The notes below the pieces were generated by a model that did not search any database, was not told where the DNA came from, and saw only the letters and a list, made by a program, of their open reading frames with translations. A program made the translations under genes and the position numbers. From Boletus sp. NGJ (lineage: Eukaryota > Basidiomycota > Agaricomycetes > Boletales > Boletaceae), in the NCBI GenBank assembly GCA_019096195.1, contig JAGTXK010000115.1, forward strand, positions 19,807-83,806: a stretch of 64,000 nucleotides of DNA, given 5' to 3'. Shown in pieces: positions 36,091-47,391 of this stretch (positions within the stretch are counted from its first letter, which is position 1; every line of letters starts with the position of its first letter).

Positions 36091-37237
36091 CTAAATAAGA
36101 TCGAGTTCGATATCCCAAACGGGGCTTGGCTCTCGAAATTGGCGGTCTGGGGGTGAGGCTCGTGAGGGTGTTTCCTTCTCTTTTCGCTTGTCATTTGCAT
36201 CCGCGGGAGGTATTTCAGATGCAGGGGGACTCGGATTGCGAGGTGGGACAGGTGATACTTGACCGCCGAGCGAGAAGGTCGAGCTCGTCGACTGGTTGCG
36301 GAATGGCTTCTCGAAAGCATCTTTTATCCTTCTTACTTTAACCTGGCCGAACCCCGGCAATGTTTGCAATCTGTCCGAGGACGTTGTGCTAATATCCGCG
36401 AAGCTCTGATCGTGGAAAGTAAGAGGTTGATGAAGGAACCCGGCACCGAACATACACCAAGAGATGTGCGCAGTGTTTCAACATCAGTCTTGTTGACTTT
36501 GTTGATGCTTGTGAGCGCGGTGCGCAGCTGGGAATCATAATCTTTGTCGACGCGCTCCTTGATGAGGTCTGGTGGCTTGTGTTCGAACTGTTTGAATGTT
36601 GCAATGTATTGACCAGCTTCGTCGATGCTTTCGGGGCGGGGTTAGAGCGAACGATTGCACGAGGCACGGGCGTACCTCCATGCTACAATGATAGTGAAAT
36701 TGTTGATCAGGCACACCTGTGGCGAATGTCCATAGCAGATCACTAGAGAAGGACAACACGTTACTTTAGTGAGCTCCCTGATCAGCTCTTGGTGTTCGGT
36801 CTGAGGATGACGTGAACAAGAGTCAGGAAACTGTACAGAACTTGCTTACGACGTCGCACATGATGAGGAGTATCCTAAGATTGTAAGAATGTCCAAGCTT
36901 CTCGATTCGGGTATGGATGTATTCGGGATGGAGTCGATGGTACCGCAAACTGATGTGTTCATCAGAACACCACCGAAAGTGTAACAAAGGAAGAAATATA
37001 CCTAAGGAATAATATGCACGTCGTACGGCCAACCTGAAAATCGGGGACAATGTCGCCAAATTCTTTACCCACATTGCGGATGCATTCGAGGACTGGATTC
37101 AAGCGCTCCAGTGACCCATCAGTAAACCGGTCGTTGCGGGTAATGAGCGAGTTCACCTGGTTTGGGTTGATGATAATGTTATTTCCGGCGCCGGGTTGTA
37201 TGACAGGCGGCCTTTCTCTGACCTCGGTGGGAGCCAT
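36091..37237 (-). CDS. RAD10: DNA excision-repair endonuclease subunit ERCC1/Rad10
   Basis: Exons 37157-37237, 37002-37105, 36850-36949, 36765-36800, 36676-36716, 36456-36627, 36091-36405; 282 aa. Rad10 pairs with Rad1 (XPF) to cut 5' of lesions in nucleotide-excision and crosslink repair. The central domain reads IIINPNQ then RLNPVLECIRNVGKEFGDIV, LFLSLRYHRLHPEYIHTRIE, NLRILLIMCDV, and the helix-hairpin-helix region is FADISTTSSDRLQTLPGFGQ then VKVRRIKDAFEKPF. An 80-residue Pro/Ser tail follows, ending WDIELDLI. The first intron (37106-37156) is 51 bp and stop-free, but removing it restores the conserved NQRLNPVL junction. It is divergent from the amidohydrolase gene, 230 bp apart. Confidence 0.94.
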
Positions 37238-37467
37238 GGATCTGCGAGCCACTGATGCCCAAGTCACTACTTCAAGTTATTAGCACCGTACTGGTGCGGA
37301 GCCAAATTGTGGCGGTGCTTGTCCGGACCGTGACTGACCTGCCTCTTTCCGGGTTACTGGCACAAGACCCTCAGGCCAATGGCTGGACCGACTCAGTAAG
37401 TTACATATATAGCGAGCAATGCCTCCCGCCTGACCCATTCCGCAGCCTCCCAGCCAATACTGGGCCC

Positions 37468-40400
37468 ATGGAAAAACTTCCAACCTACACCCAGCTTGGA
37501 GCGGTCGAGAGACCCCAAGTCCGCAGGAACAGGTTAGCGCGGGTCCTCATCCTCTGCAGTGTCGCTGTGGTGGTCTGGTTGTGGTCTGCTTCTCGCTACG
37601 CATTCGTGGCCCAGGATTCTGTCAGGTTACCTCTCCATGCTGAGGAAACACTTCAGAAATGCAAGATGCTCCATGTGCAGCCCGGGCCACCGCCTGATTT
37701 CGCGCGGAGAACCCAATCTGACCGTTTCGTCAACGGTACTGGCGCGACGTTGCTGAAAAACGCGTCAGTGTGGACTGGAGACTCTCTCCAATACGAGATT
37801 CACGGTGCAGACATCTTGTTGGACAAGGGTATCATAAAGTTCGTAGGGCACGCCTCCGAAGGGATTTCGGCAAAGTATGGGAGTTTCCTCACGGTCGATG
37901 TCGGCGGAAGTTGGGTAACCCCAGGGTAACATCTTCGCGTCCCCTCCAAGTTGCGTCTCTGATGCTTTTGCGTCACAGGATAGTTGATATGCATTCTCAT
38001 CTTGGAGTCTATAGCGCTCCCGACCTTGTTGGAGCAGATGATACTAACTCACTTAAAGGTCCCTCCATTTTATTCATTTTATTCTATTTGGCGTCAAGCT
38101 GACAGTCTGTAGGACCAATTTTACCGTGGCTCCGCAGCCTGGATGGGCTTAACACGCACGACGATGCATATCGACTTTCTATATCCGGAGGCGTCACAAC
38201 TGCCAATGTTCTACCTGGCTCAGCTAATGCAATTGGTTCAGTTAGATTTGGCTTGTCGAATAAGAAATATACTCACTTGAGGTATAGGAGGACAAGCATT
38301 CGTTATCAAATTACGTCCCACTGAAGAGCGGTCTCCCTCGTCTATGTTGCTTGAACCTCCTTATACCATCAATGACACACGCGTCGATCCCACCTTGCCA
38401 CCACGCTGGAGGCAGATGAAGTAATTTATTTTCGTGGTGTAGTTGGTATCTTCATTCACCATTTGCCCGCAGACATGCATGCGGTACGCCTCCCACGATG
38501 AAAGTTACTTCTTAATAACGATCGGTCTTAAACTGTCAGGAGAAAACCCCAGTACGTGCCCATCTCAAACACAACGGAAAGTCTGACTTATGGTCTCCTT
38601 TTAGGCCGTGTTTATGGAAATACCCGCATGGACACCTTCTGGGCATTCCGCCAAGCGTAAGGATCGTGCCATTGACTTGTCACGTTTTGTAACATACTGT
38701 CTGCCAGTTATGATACTGCCCGCAAGATCAAAGAAAGGCAGGATGCCTACTGCACGAAAGCCTTGGCTGGTGAATGGGATGGCCTGGATAATTTCCCTGA
38801 GGACCTTCAATGGGAGGCTCTCGTCGACGTTGTCAGAGGTCGCGTCAAGGTATTCGTTACCGCAGAGGGTTCATGGTTCTCGCTAACTCTTGGCTCTTCC
38901 CAGATTCATACCCACTGTTACGAAGCAGTTGACCTTGACGACTTTGTCCGAGTACGTTTGACGTCAGACTAGATGCTGGAGACGATTTAATTTGCATAAT
39001 AGCTTACAAACGAGTTCAAGTTCCCCCTAGCTGCTTTCCACCATGCACACGAAACTTATTTGGTCCCCGGAACTCTCAAGCAAGCCTACAGTATGTATTC
39101 TTCGTTTCTGTGTACTACTTATGCATTTGCATTCAGACAACACGCCGGCTGTTGCTCTGTTCGCGACCAACGCTCGGTATAAGCGGGAAGCTTACCGTGG
39201 CTCTGAGTTTGCTCCACGCATCTTGGCCGAGAACGGCATAGATGTCGTGATGAAGGTGCTAAAAATCGGGCCTGTGCTTCTCTAATTGGGATTAACATGT
39301 TCTCAGAGTGACCATCCTGTGTTAAATTCCCGGTACTTGCTTTTTGAGGCCCAACAAGCCTATTACTATGGCCTTTCCGCCAACCTTGCGCTCTCCGCCG
39401 TCACTTCAACTCCTGCCAAAGTTCTTGGCCTGAGCCACCGCATCGGTTTTATCCGTGAAGGTGTGTATCGTTGAATCGGTCCAGGTGTAACTTATGGTAA
39501 CCAACCGATCTTTTGCACAGGATATGACGCGGGTGAGAGGGTCGCCCAGCTGACCGGGTTCCTTGTATTCACCCGCCATCCGCAGATATTGTGATATGGG
39601 ATAGCCACCCATTGGCTCTGGGCGCAACTCCCAAGCAAGTTTGGATTGATGGTATCGCTCAGATTGAAAACCCCTACATTTCGGAGAAACCCACTATATT
39701 CCAATCGCTCCCAACTACTCCCGACTTTGAAAAGGAAGCGAAAGCAGCCATTGAATACCAGGGACTTCCACCTTTGACACCGAGCCGGGCAAAGGCTGAT
39801 ACCATCGTGTTTACTAACGTCAGCAGCGTATATGAAAGAAGTTGGCCCAGCGTCCAGGAAGTATTTAGTGCTCGTGATGGTGAGCCTGGAGTTGTCGTCG
39901 TACGAAAGGGCGAGATCGCATGCTTTGGATCGTGGCATGCTTGCCTTGCATCTATCAGCACTCTGGATCAGGGTTTCGAATACTTTGACCTGCAAGGTGG
40001 TTCAATCTCGTGGGTATTCTTTGTCGTCCAATCATGGCATTTATGCAAACATCTCTCCCAGTCCTGGTTTGGTGTCCTACGGGTCACCCCTGGGCCTGGA
40101 GGAGATCCAGGGCGAGCAGTCTACGCATGACGGCGAAGTGCTCGATCCTCTATCAAGTGTCATTCCAAATCTTCTGGCAGGCAACGAGGTCATGTTGGCC
40201 GTTGATGGCCTGCAGTTTGCAGGTCGTGACACCCTGTTTGTTTCCATTCTTCGATGCTATGTTTGCTATGCTAAGACCACAACAACTAGACTCGCCTACC
40301 ATGCAGGCGTAACTTCGGCGATCACGCCACCGACATCCCAAGGATTAGTCGCTGGAATAAGTACTGCATTTTCAACGGGTGCAGCACACGCATTGCAGGA

Positions 40401-41250
40401 AGGTGCTGTCATTCAAGATATAGCCGCTCTGCACGTCAACGTTGGCCACTCGCCATCACGTTCCCCCAGCGTGAGCAGTCAGATTGCTGCCTTGCGCCAC
40501 TTGTTGCTAGATGCCGCCAGCGGAACTCCGTTTGACCGTGTTGCCAAGGTAAACTATAAAATAACACTTGATTTTATCTCGTTTGATTGCGATCAAAGGG
40601 AGACATTCCGCTAGTTGTCCAGGCGCAAAACGCCGATATTATTGCGTCGTTGATCAGGCTCAAGAAGGAGGTTGAGGCCAACAAAAACGTTGAGCTCAAG
40701 CTGACAGTGGCCGGCGCCGCTGAAGCCCATTTACTGGCTAAAGATCTGGGTGAGGCAAAGGTCGGGGTAATCGTGACACCATCTAGGCCATTCCCTGCAA
40801 CATGGGAAATGACGAGGATGTAAGTCCCCAGTACACTTGATGTCGCCAAATAACGAAATCCCTCCAAGACTTCCGGGTCCACCACTGACTAAAGACAGCG
40901 CGATCACTACCTTACTTGCTCACGGTGTCAAGGTCGGCATTGGCATCCTTGAGCAATGGAGCGCTCGCCATACCCGCTTGGATGTTGCATGGGTCAGTCT
41001 TCTTTTTTTTTTCTTTACTGCTTCTCATGATTCATCTTCTCCGTAGGCTGCCCTCGAAAGCAACGGCCGAATCTCCAAATCCGAAGCACTCGCACTCGCA
41101 TCAACCAACTTAGAGGAGCTGCTCGGGGTAAAACACGCTGCCTCTTTATCGGGAGACTTGGTCGTCACGCTCGGTGGCTCGATTCTTGACCTAGAAGCCC
41201 AAGTCGTGGGGATAATCTCTCCGCGCAAACGCTCCGTGGACTGGCTTTGA
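37468..41250 (+). CDS. Membrane-anchored tandem amidohydrolase-superfamily protein
   Basis: Nineteen exons: 37468-37925, 37979-38058, 38113-38235, 38288-38420, 38473-38483, 38540-38551, 38605-38656, 38708-38849, 38904-38951, 39003-39090, 39137-39255, 39307-39460, 39521-39532, 39586-40009, 40062-40235, 40290-40548, 40599-40819, 40869-40992, 41047-41250; 945 aa. One membrane span at about 27-50 (VLILCSVAVVVWLW) suggests a type II or secretory-pathway enzyme. The first half is a metal-dependent amidohydrolase of the imidazolonepropionase type: DMHSHLG (HxH), GGVTTANVLPGSANAIGGQA, VKIHTHCYEA, FHHAHE, MKSDHPVL and EGYDADIVIWDSHPLALG. The second half repeats the fold (SPGLVSYGSPLGLEE, AGRDTLLAYHAGVTSAITPP) but lacks the HxH. 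Three exons are only 11, 12 and 12 nt. The substrate is unknown; cyclic amides, dipeptides or related amide bonds are typical of the family. Confidence 0.88.
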
Positions 41251-41331
41251 ATACCCATCCTGCAGAAGTAGAGACGGAAATTATACAACAACGTGAAATA
41301 AATGATCCAGAAAGAGTATGGTACATTATGT

Positions 41332-44177
41332 TTAAGGTCTTCCCAGTCGCTGTACATGTTCGCGTATCAGTGGAAGGGCCTTCATCATTGTCTTGATTGG
41401 TTTGACCTCGTCTACAAATGCATTGGCGGTCAGCGAAAAGGTCAGATACGGAGGGATGTATCAATTACCGATTTGGATGACTTGACCGTGCCGCCTGAGA
41501 ATTTTGCCGTCTGGGGCAAGGGCCGAGTGCAGAGGATGTACAATGACTACGGAGTTCTTTCGATACATCAGCGTTTGTCAAGCCTCAAGAACGACGAAGG
41601 AACATTACTTCTGAATACCACAGCCGGAGGTTCTCAGAATCCTTGGGTATTAGAGGTATCTTTCCCATCCCAACGACTTGGACCACGAGGTTGACGTATC
41701 TGATCATATTAGCCCCTGTTACACACATCGTCAGAATAGCTAAAGCTCGCTTGGCCAGCCCACATACGTCTGACATTGATCATGTCCATCAAGGACTGGC
41801 AGCCCAGACCGTGACCGATCAGGATAATGCACGTCGCGCTCGACAACCTTCACAGTAAGGAAAAGCGTGAGTCAACGAGATGATGTGCGTTGACGTGCGT
41901 TCGTTCTGCTCACTGGATGTAGTTGTCCCAGATGTATGTCAGAAGATCTCTGGCTGGGTTTTCTGTTGCTTTCGAACGCTAAGGATGACAGACTCAGCTC
42001 AGTCGAATACCACCCCGTAAGATCGTACCAGTGACGTGGGCAGTGCTGAGACCACAAATGGCCTGGGAAAAAGATTGACGTCGACGAGCGCATAATTTTC
42101 ATTCTTCACCCAAGCGATGAGGTCCTTCGAAAAATCGATCTGCAGGAGAGATTGGTCATGATAGCAGAGGTAGAGAAATGGAAATATACAAGGTACGAAT
42201 GTTCCATGTTAACGTCGCACATAGGACTCCCGTCCAATTCTACGCGAAGATTTCCACTAACAGTCGGACTTAGCGAGACCTCGCAGAAGGTGAAACGTGT
42301 ACAAACAATTCATGGACGAACATCACAATCGTCTTATTCTCGAGCAAGTCACCTCTTAAGCAAGGTCATCACGCGAAATGAGACACTTGCCGGGAAAAAT
42401 ACTTACGTGCATATCACCTGTGACCCGTAGCGTTCTTCGTAGGCAGGCATCAATGGAACCTGTAACATCTCGTACTGCGAATATAAGAAGTGCTGCCTGT
42501 GCCCTTTGAGAATCTCCGGTATCGAAAAGGTAATCTCGTCCATTTCTGCACAAAAGGTAGCAAACGAAATGGCCGCCAGAAATGAGATATGCATACCTTC
42601 GCGAGGTTCACAAGCTTTGGGATTGATGCTCTTCCAATATTTACTCTGTTCAAGTGCCACTTGCCAGACAGTTTCTGTACCAGCTTCAGAAGCCATCATT
42701 GGAGGTAATTCGGGTGGAGCATCCCCAAGCAAAATGCGGGCAACCGCCAGCGCAGAATTTGATATGGAGTCGAGGTTATAACCTCCCTTGTAGTAGAAAA
42801 AAGACATGTCTTCAGGAGACCGCTCAGTAATCTTAGCTGCAGGCGCACCTCCAAAGCGACTACCAGTTTACCGCCGGCTAGACTTGCTAGCATGTGAGTC
42901 ATGTGCGCGTATCCAGTCGGCGTCACATGGCACTCGCCCAAATCATCGCCATCCGCCGCATCAAAACCAGCTGAAACTGCGGAGAAAGGTATATGTTGCG
43001 AACGGGACAAGCAAGGAAGCTCTTTCTGAACGTACTGATCACCAGCTCGGGCGCAAATTCTAACGCAATTGGCATCACAATTTGCTGGAAGGCATGGATA
43101 TAATCAGCATCTGTCATCCCTTTCGTGGGCCACGGAATGTTGACAGAACTAGTGTCCGTCAGGAATGTTCAAGTGCCTAGTTGCATGGACATACTAGCCA
43201 AGACCTGGGCCTTCTCCGCAGGACTCCAAACCGCCAAAGGGACCGCAAGGATAAAATTGACCGCGCTCGTAGCGATGTATGGAAATGTACAATACGGTTG
43301 GATCGTCGTTGAAGGCACGCTGGGTTCCGTTGCCTGGTGAAAGTGAGTAGTTCTGAGCAAAAGACAAAGGGTGGATTTACCATGGTGCACGTCCCTTTTG
43401 GCAAAAACCAAGCGTCAAGAAAAACGATATACGGCATATAACCCATTGGCCTACCAGTCCAGTATCAAGATACGTTTGATTGGAGTACACAATTGAACGA
43501 CTTTTGCTGCAACGGCAACATTGTTGAAGAAGCAAAAACCCATGTGCTCATCAGGCTCGGCGTGATGCCCCGGGGGTCGCACGATGGCAAGGCTCTTCTT
43601 CAGGTGACCTTGAGCCACTTTCAGACATGCCTCAATGACGCCGCCGCAGCTCAGTCTGGCGGCACGAGTGGTACCGTTCATAACATATAGGGATAACGAC
43701 TCGTAGTAAGTCTCCGAGTCAGTAATATCTTGTGTGGTCATCGCTGGAGAGATGAAGAGGCTCGCGTCGTAAGTGTCGGGGTATTGTGAACAAGTCGAAC
43801 TAAGCACATTTCCCGCACTTACATTGAATGGCGAGGACCTTGTCCCAGTGCTCCTCGGTGTGTACAAGCAGTGCCTCGTTACGGTATACAGGACGAATAG
43901 GGATCTGTTTCATTTTTGAGATTAAGCTGGCACCTTGAATAGCCTCGAAGATCCTCGAGATACGGTTAGGTTGCTCAGGGTGACCATGAAGAGATGCATG
44001 GATGAGCATGTCCACGGAGTAGACATAACCGACCGTGAATTGTTTTGGCACATGGAGAGGCACGGATTGGGCACGGAGCCTGGGTACTGGACTTGGTGGA
44101 CGCTGTACGCGTACTGGAGTGTTTTGAGTTTCTTCGTCATCTATGTCCATCGGCGCGCCGTCGAGCTGTCCGTTCAT
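41332..44177 (-). CDS. HDA1: Class II histone deacetylase Hda1 with Arb2 domain
   Basis: Sixteen exons: 43823-44177, 43455-43743, 43381-43394, 43195-43333, 43036-43148, 42849-42976, 42597-42786, 42407-42545, 42307-42354, 42190-42256, 42029-42139, 41914-41978, 41768-41847, 41609-41715, 41469-41556, 41332-41411; 670 aa. The deacetylase domain (about 45-400) has all catalytic marks: [55 protein letters not shown] and LEGGYNL. The C-terminal third is the Arb2-like domain ([58 protein letters not shown]). Hda1 removes acetyl groups from H3/H2B to silence chromatin. Exon 3 is a 14-nt microexon that supplies DVHH of the active site, so skipping it would kill the enzyme. It converges on the amidohydrolase, with stops 81 bp apart. 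Confidence 0.94.
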
Positions 44178-44514
44178 GTCTGTGTCCACAGTGGCTACAC
44201 CAAAAGTGTAGCAACAAAAGTGTACACTTGCTAATTCAACCCTTATTGAAACTCCGGCTCTCAGGCTGGACGCCGACAAAGTTGTGCACGCGTACGGCGA
44301 TGCACATGGGCGCTCAGTTGGCCGCTTCTCGAGGAACTGAGTGCATTGCCATAGTGATCGGCGAAGTTCGCTGTCCTCATCCTTGGGGGCTGTACGAAAA
44401 TGTGAGCATTCACAGACCTCCCAGTACAACTACATTACCCGTCTTACTTATCCACTGAATCCCACCGCTGCTCCAGCTGTGCCCTGCGGCCATCGCATAG
44501 TGGGGGCTTGAAAT
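44178..44514. promoter_or_regulatory. Divergent intergenic region, HDA1 / four-TM protein
   Basis: 337 bp between divergent start codons. No recognisable element. An open frame upstream of the HDA1 ATG continues in frame (44178-44429) but encodes a non-conserved, Cys-rich peptide, so ATG 44177 was kept. Confidence 0.4.
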
Positions 44515-45808
44515 ATGCCCGTCGACCTCAAAGCGTGGCTATTCCGTTCTAATTCCTTCTGTTTCTGTATACCAGTTCGCGCGGGATTCGTGTTGATGTC
44601 CATACTAACATTCCTTCTTTCTGGGGTTGCATCAATCATTATATGGTTCGAGCTATTTCGTGAGTCTCTCCGTTACACACTGCCAATCCAGCTTTGACCA
44701 AAACGACCTAGATTCCTACCAGCTCTCCTCCCAGGAACGGGTGGCTTTCATTCTGACAGGGATCGTCGAAAGTCACTTGTTTTTAGTGTCTACCATTGGG
44801 TGCGCATGGTTCACCAGTCTTCACGCACGAAGGCACTTACCCAGCTCCGTCTTACAGGTTTATTGGCGTTGTTGCGCGCAAGCAGCTGTTCGTCATGATA
44901 TACACTTATTTCCTCTACGTTCATTTCGTCATCAACCTCATCATCGGCATATACTCCCTCGTGACTGTGCGCGCTAGTAATCGTCAACAGCTTGTCGACT
45001 ACTGTGCGGAAATGTTTGTGAACACTTCGATGGAGTCGAGTTGCACGGACCTCATGAGTGTCTCGACATACGTGTTCATAGCGATTGTTGTAGCACTGTT
45101 GCTCTTGGAGTTATGTGAGCCTCGTTGTTCTCGTGTTTTCGCATTTGGTGACCTTTTTTCTGCTGCAAAGACGGAGCATTGATTGCCACTCGATACGTGT
45201 ATCGCCTGCGCATGCAGAAGCGAGACAACCGATCGCGCCGCCTGGGTTATTTCCATGCCCTCTCCACGCCTGAAACACCGAGTACAAGGCATGCGCGCCA
45301 AGCGAGTGACAATATCGAGTTGCTTCACTCGCGAGAAAGCACGGGCGATCCGCAAGACTTCGAAGATGCTATCCTTGACATCCGCGCGCAGGACTATGTG
45401 TCAGTGCCGACGTATGAGGGCGATTTGCCTCCGGTTCCAGCACCTAGCTCTTCACTATCACCACCTCACTCCTCGTCAGACACGAGCTCCAGCCGTCGCA
45501 TCCGTGCGCTACCACCGCGCCCGGTGGGTAACATGACACCGCCCATCGTAGTACAAACGTTCAGCGATCCGCAGGAAAGAGCTGTTATGCCAGGAAACCT
45601 ACCAAATCCTCACGAGCGCTCGAGCCATACCACGAGAGGGCGTGAACCACAACTTTCAGATGGCGAGGATGAGCAGCATTCTTTAGATCATACTGTGGAG
45701 CTGTCGACAACTGCCCACGCTGCGTTGATGGACCACGCCACTTACATGGAGTCGATATTTACGAGTGCTCCTCTTGTACCCAATCGTTCCCAAGGATCGC
45801 TGCGATAA
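44515..45808 (+). CDS. Four-transmembrane protein of unknown function
   Basis: Exons 44515-44659, 44712-44799, 44858-45114, 45171-45808; 375 aa. Four hydrophobic spans are visible: about 22-47 (GFVLMSILTFLLSGVASIII), 58-80 (RVAFILTGIVESHLFLVSTI), 90-118 (FVMIYTYFLYVHFVINLIIG) and 145-170 (TYVFIAIVVALLLLEL). The loop between spans 3 and 4 has two Cys (YCAEMFVNTSMESSC) that could form a disulfide, giving a tetraspanin-like outline without the CCG signature. The last 200 residues are cytosolic, Ser/Pro-rich and probably phosphorylated. I do not recognise a named family; similar four-span proteins are common in Agaricomycetes. Intron phases agree with the frame throughout. Confidence 0.75.
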
Positions 45809-45987
45809 CACGGACATGGATCTGTTGTACTGGTTTAGATGGACATTGTAGCACAATGCTGTGGATATCATACTATGAGCCGACAGAGCCAACAGAGCCA
45901 AACAGCCGGTCGTGTGCTGCCAGGACAAGTTCATGAAGCGCATCGACGTCGAGGACGGACGCGACGACGACGGAGAGACTAGATGAC

Positions 45988-46866
45988 ATGCACAGGCGCC
46001 ATGACGTTCAACGGCAACACGTTATTGACTCTGTTGGTGTCCCCGACTCATGTAATTCCCATATGTGCTCACGTCCATTAACTTGTAGCTCGACAATCTC
46101 ATATTCCAGCTCTACACCCTCTCCTTCTTCCTGTCACCCACCCTATTTCCCCTTCTCTGTAGAGTCGCCAGCCAATTCATCTTCTACAAGCCTCGCGAAC
46201 TCGATCCCAAGCTGTCCTTGCGTGTCTGGTTCCTCCTCCTCTTTGTCTCCAATGTACCCAGTTTCTGGTCTCATCTCAGAGACGGCGCAACAGAAGGTCG
46301 AGCCGTCATTCTTGACTTTGTTGGCACGGGTAACTATCTCAACTCGCTTCCGTCAGCCTGCTCACACCGGTACAGGAGACCTGCCATCCAAGCTTCACCT
46401 CGTGTTGCTTGATGCTCTCATCCTCTGTCTCCAGACACTCCTCACTACCATCTCATTCGAGGTCTCGCTACGCTCGTCCTCCCTGTCAGACCCCGACTCC
46501 AGTGCTATTCCATCGTCACCCGCTCTGTCCCCACCCCCGACACCTGCCCTGGAAATAGACTGCGGCAGCAGCGACGACCGAAAATATTCACACCATCATA
46601 CACCCACAATGATCATTGACCTTCGCTTCCGTCACCTCATAAACCGCCTGCGAAACCCCATTCCGCTCGCATCCCGTGTGGACCAGACCACCCTCCCTCT
46701 GCCGAATACCACTCCAACACCTCTTTCCATGCACTTGAGGGCCATTGTGAGGCGACGAGAAGACGCAAGACGCCGAGCGCCAGATCAGTCCGGTCTTGCA
46801 GAAACTGCGACCAACCCAAGGACAGAAGACGCAGGAAGAATACCGGGAAGCATATCCATCGAGTAG
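45988..46866 (+). CDS. DUF1746-family fungal membrane protein
   Basis: Exons 45988-46032, 46089-46329, 46376-46866; 258 aa. After a short start (MHRRHDVQRQHVIDS) comes LDNLIFQLYTLSFFLSPTLF, LRVWFLLLFVSNVPSFWSHL, DGATEGRAVILDFVG and LLDALILCLQTLLTTISFE. This order of hydrophobic segments is what I recall of the fungal DUF1746 domain. The rest is Ser/Pro-rich with a basic Arg cluster and no further motif. Three membrane spans are likely. The start may be incomplete: a plus-strand ATG at 45875 runs in another frame to a stop, and no clean upstream exon was found. Function unknown. Confidence 0.68.
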   Translation: MHRRHDVQRQHVIDSVGVPDSCNSHMCSRPLTCSSTISYSSSTPSPSSCHPPYFPFSVESPANSSSTSLANSIPSCPCVSGSSSSLSPMYPVSGLISETAQQKVEPSFLTLLARVTISTRFRQPAHTGTGDLPSKLHLVLLDALILCLQTLLTTISFEVSLRSSSLSDPDSSAIPSSPALSPPPTPALEIDCGSSDDRKYSHHHTPTMIIDLRFRHLINRLRNPIPLASRVDQTTLPLPNTTPTPLSMHLRAIVRRREDARRRAPDQSGLAETATNPRTEDAGRIPGSISIE

Positions 46867-46965
46867 ATCGAGTAGCATTTGGCCTTATTATCTACATCCA
46901 CTGTAATCTCCACGGCCTTGGTCTCCGCAACAATATGGCCTCACTCTAAACACGGAGTGGGTTCG

Positions 46966-47210
46966 CTACCAGTTACGCTTCATCTACGGTGCGTGAGAGG
47001 AGAGGCGTGTGCCATGATTTCCTGTGGACATACCGCTTGGCGCAAACATTGTCCGAATTTCTCAAATTCATGTTTGCAGCAATCTTTGCGAACGTCGGTG
47101 TATGTTGCAACAATACATTTTCCATACGCTCTCGCTTGCGACGAGCAAGTTGTGGTGGAGTGTAGAGCAAGGCGTTTCAAAGGACTCGTTGATTTTTGTG
47201 CAGCGTGCAT
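46966..47210 (-). CDS. Twin CX9C mitochondrial intermembrane-space protein (NDUFAF8-like)
   Basis: Exons 47034-47210 and 46966-46983; 64 aa. Two CX9C motifs are visible, CSSQARAYGKC and CKHEFEKFGQC, in a short basic protein ending in AMKRNW. Such proteins are imported and oxidised by Mia40/Erv1 in the intermembrane space. The pattern RAYGKCIVATYTDVRKDCC most resembles the complex I assembly factor NDUFAF8 and its fungal relatives, but other CHCH proteins cannot be excluded. The 50-bp intron adds only the last five codons; reading through it would add a longer unrelated tail. It is divergent from CSF1 with 181 bp between starts. Confidence 0.82.
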
Positions 47211-47391
47211 GGTGGTGGAGAAAGCCAGAAAAGGTAGTCCATATGTACTTGTTGAACAACTGCCATCACTTGGCAAGCAGGCATGCCCAGGTTCTAAACC
47301 TCAGTGACTTGTTCAACATCCGGAGGAGTCCTAGCTTGAACCCAGTCTCGTTCTTTCTTCTGTTTCTCATCGCACGTCAAGTAGCCATACC

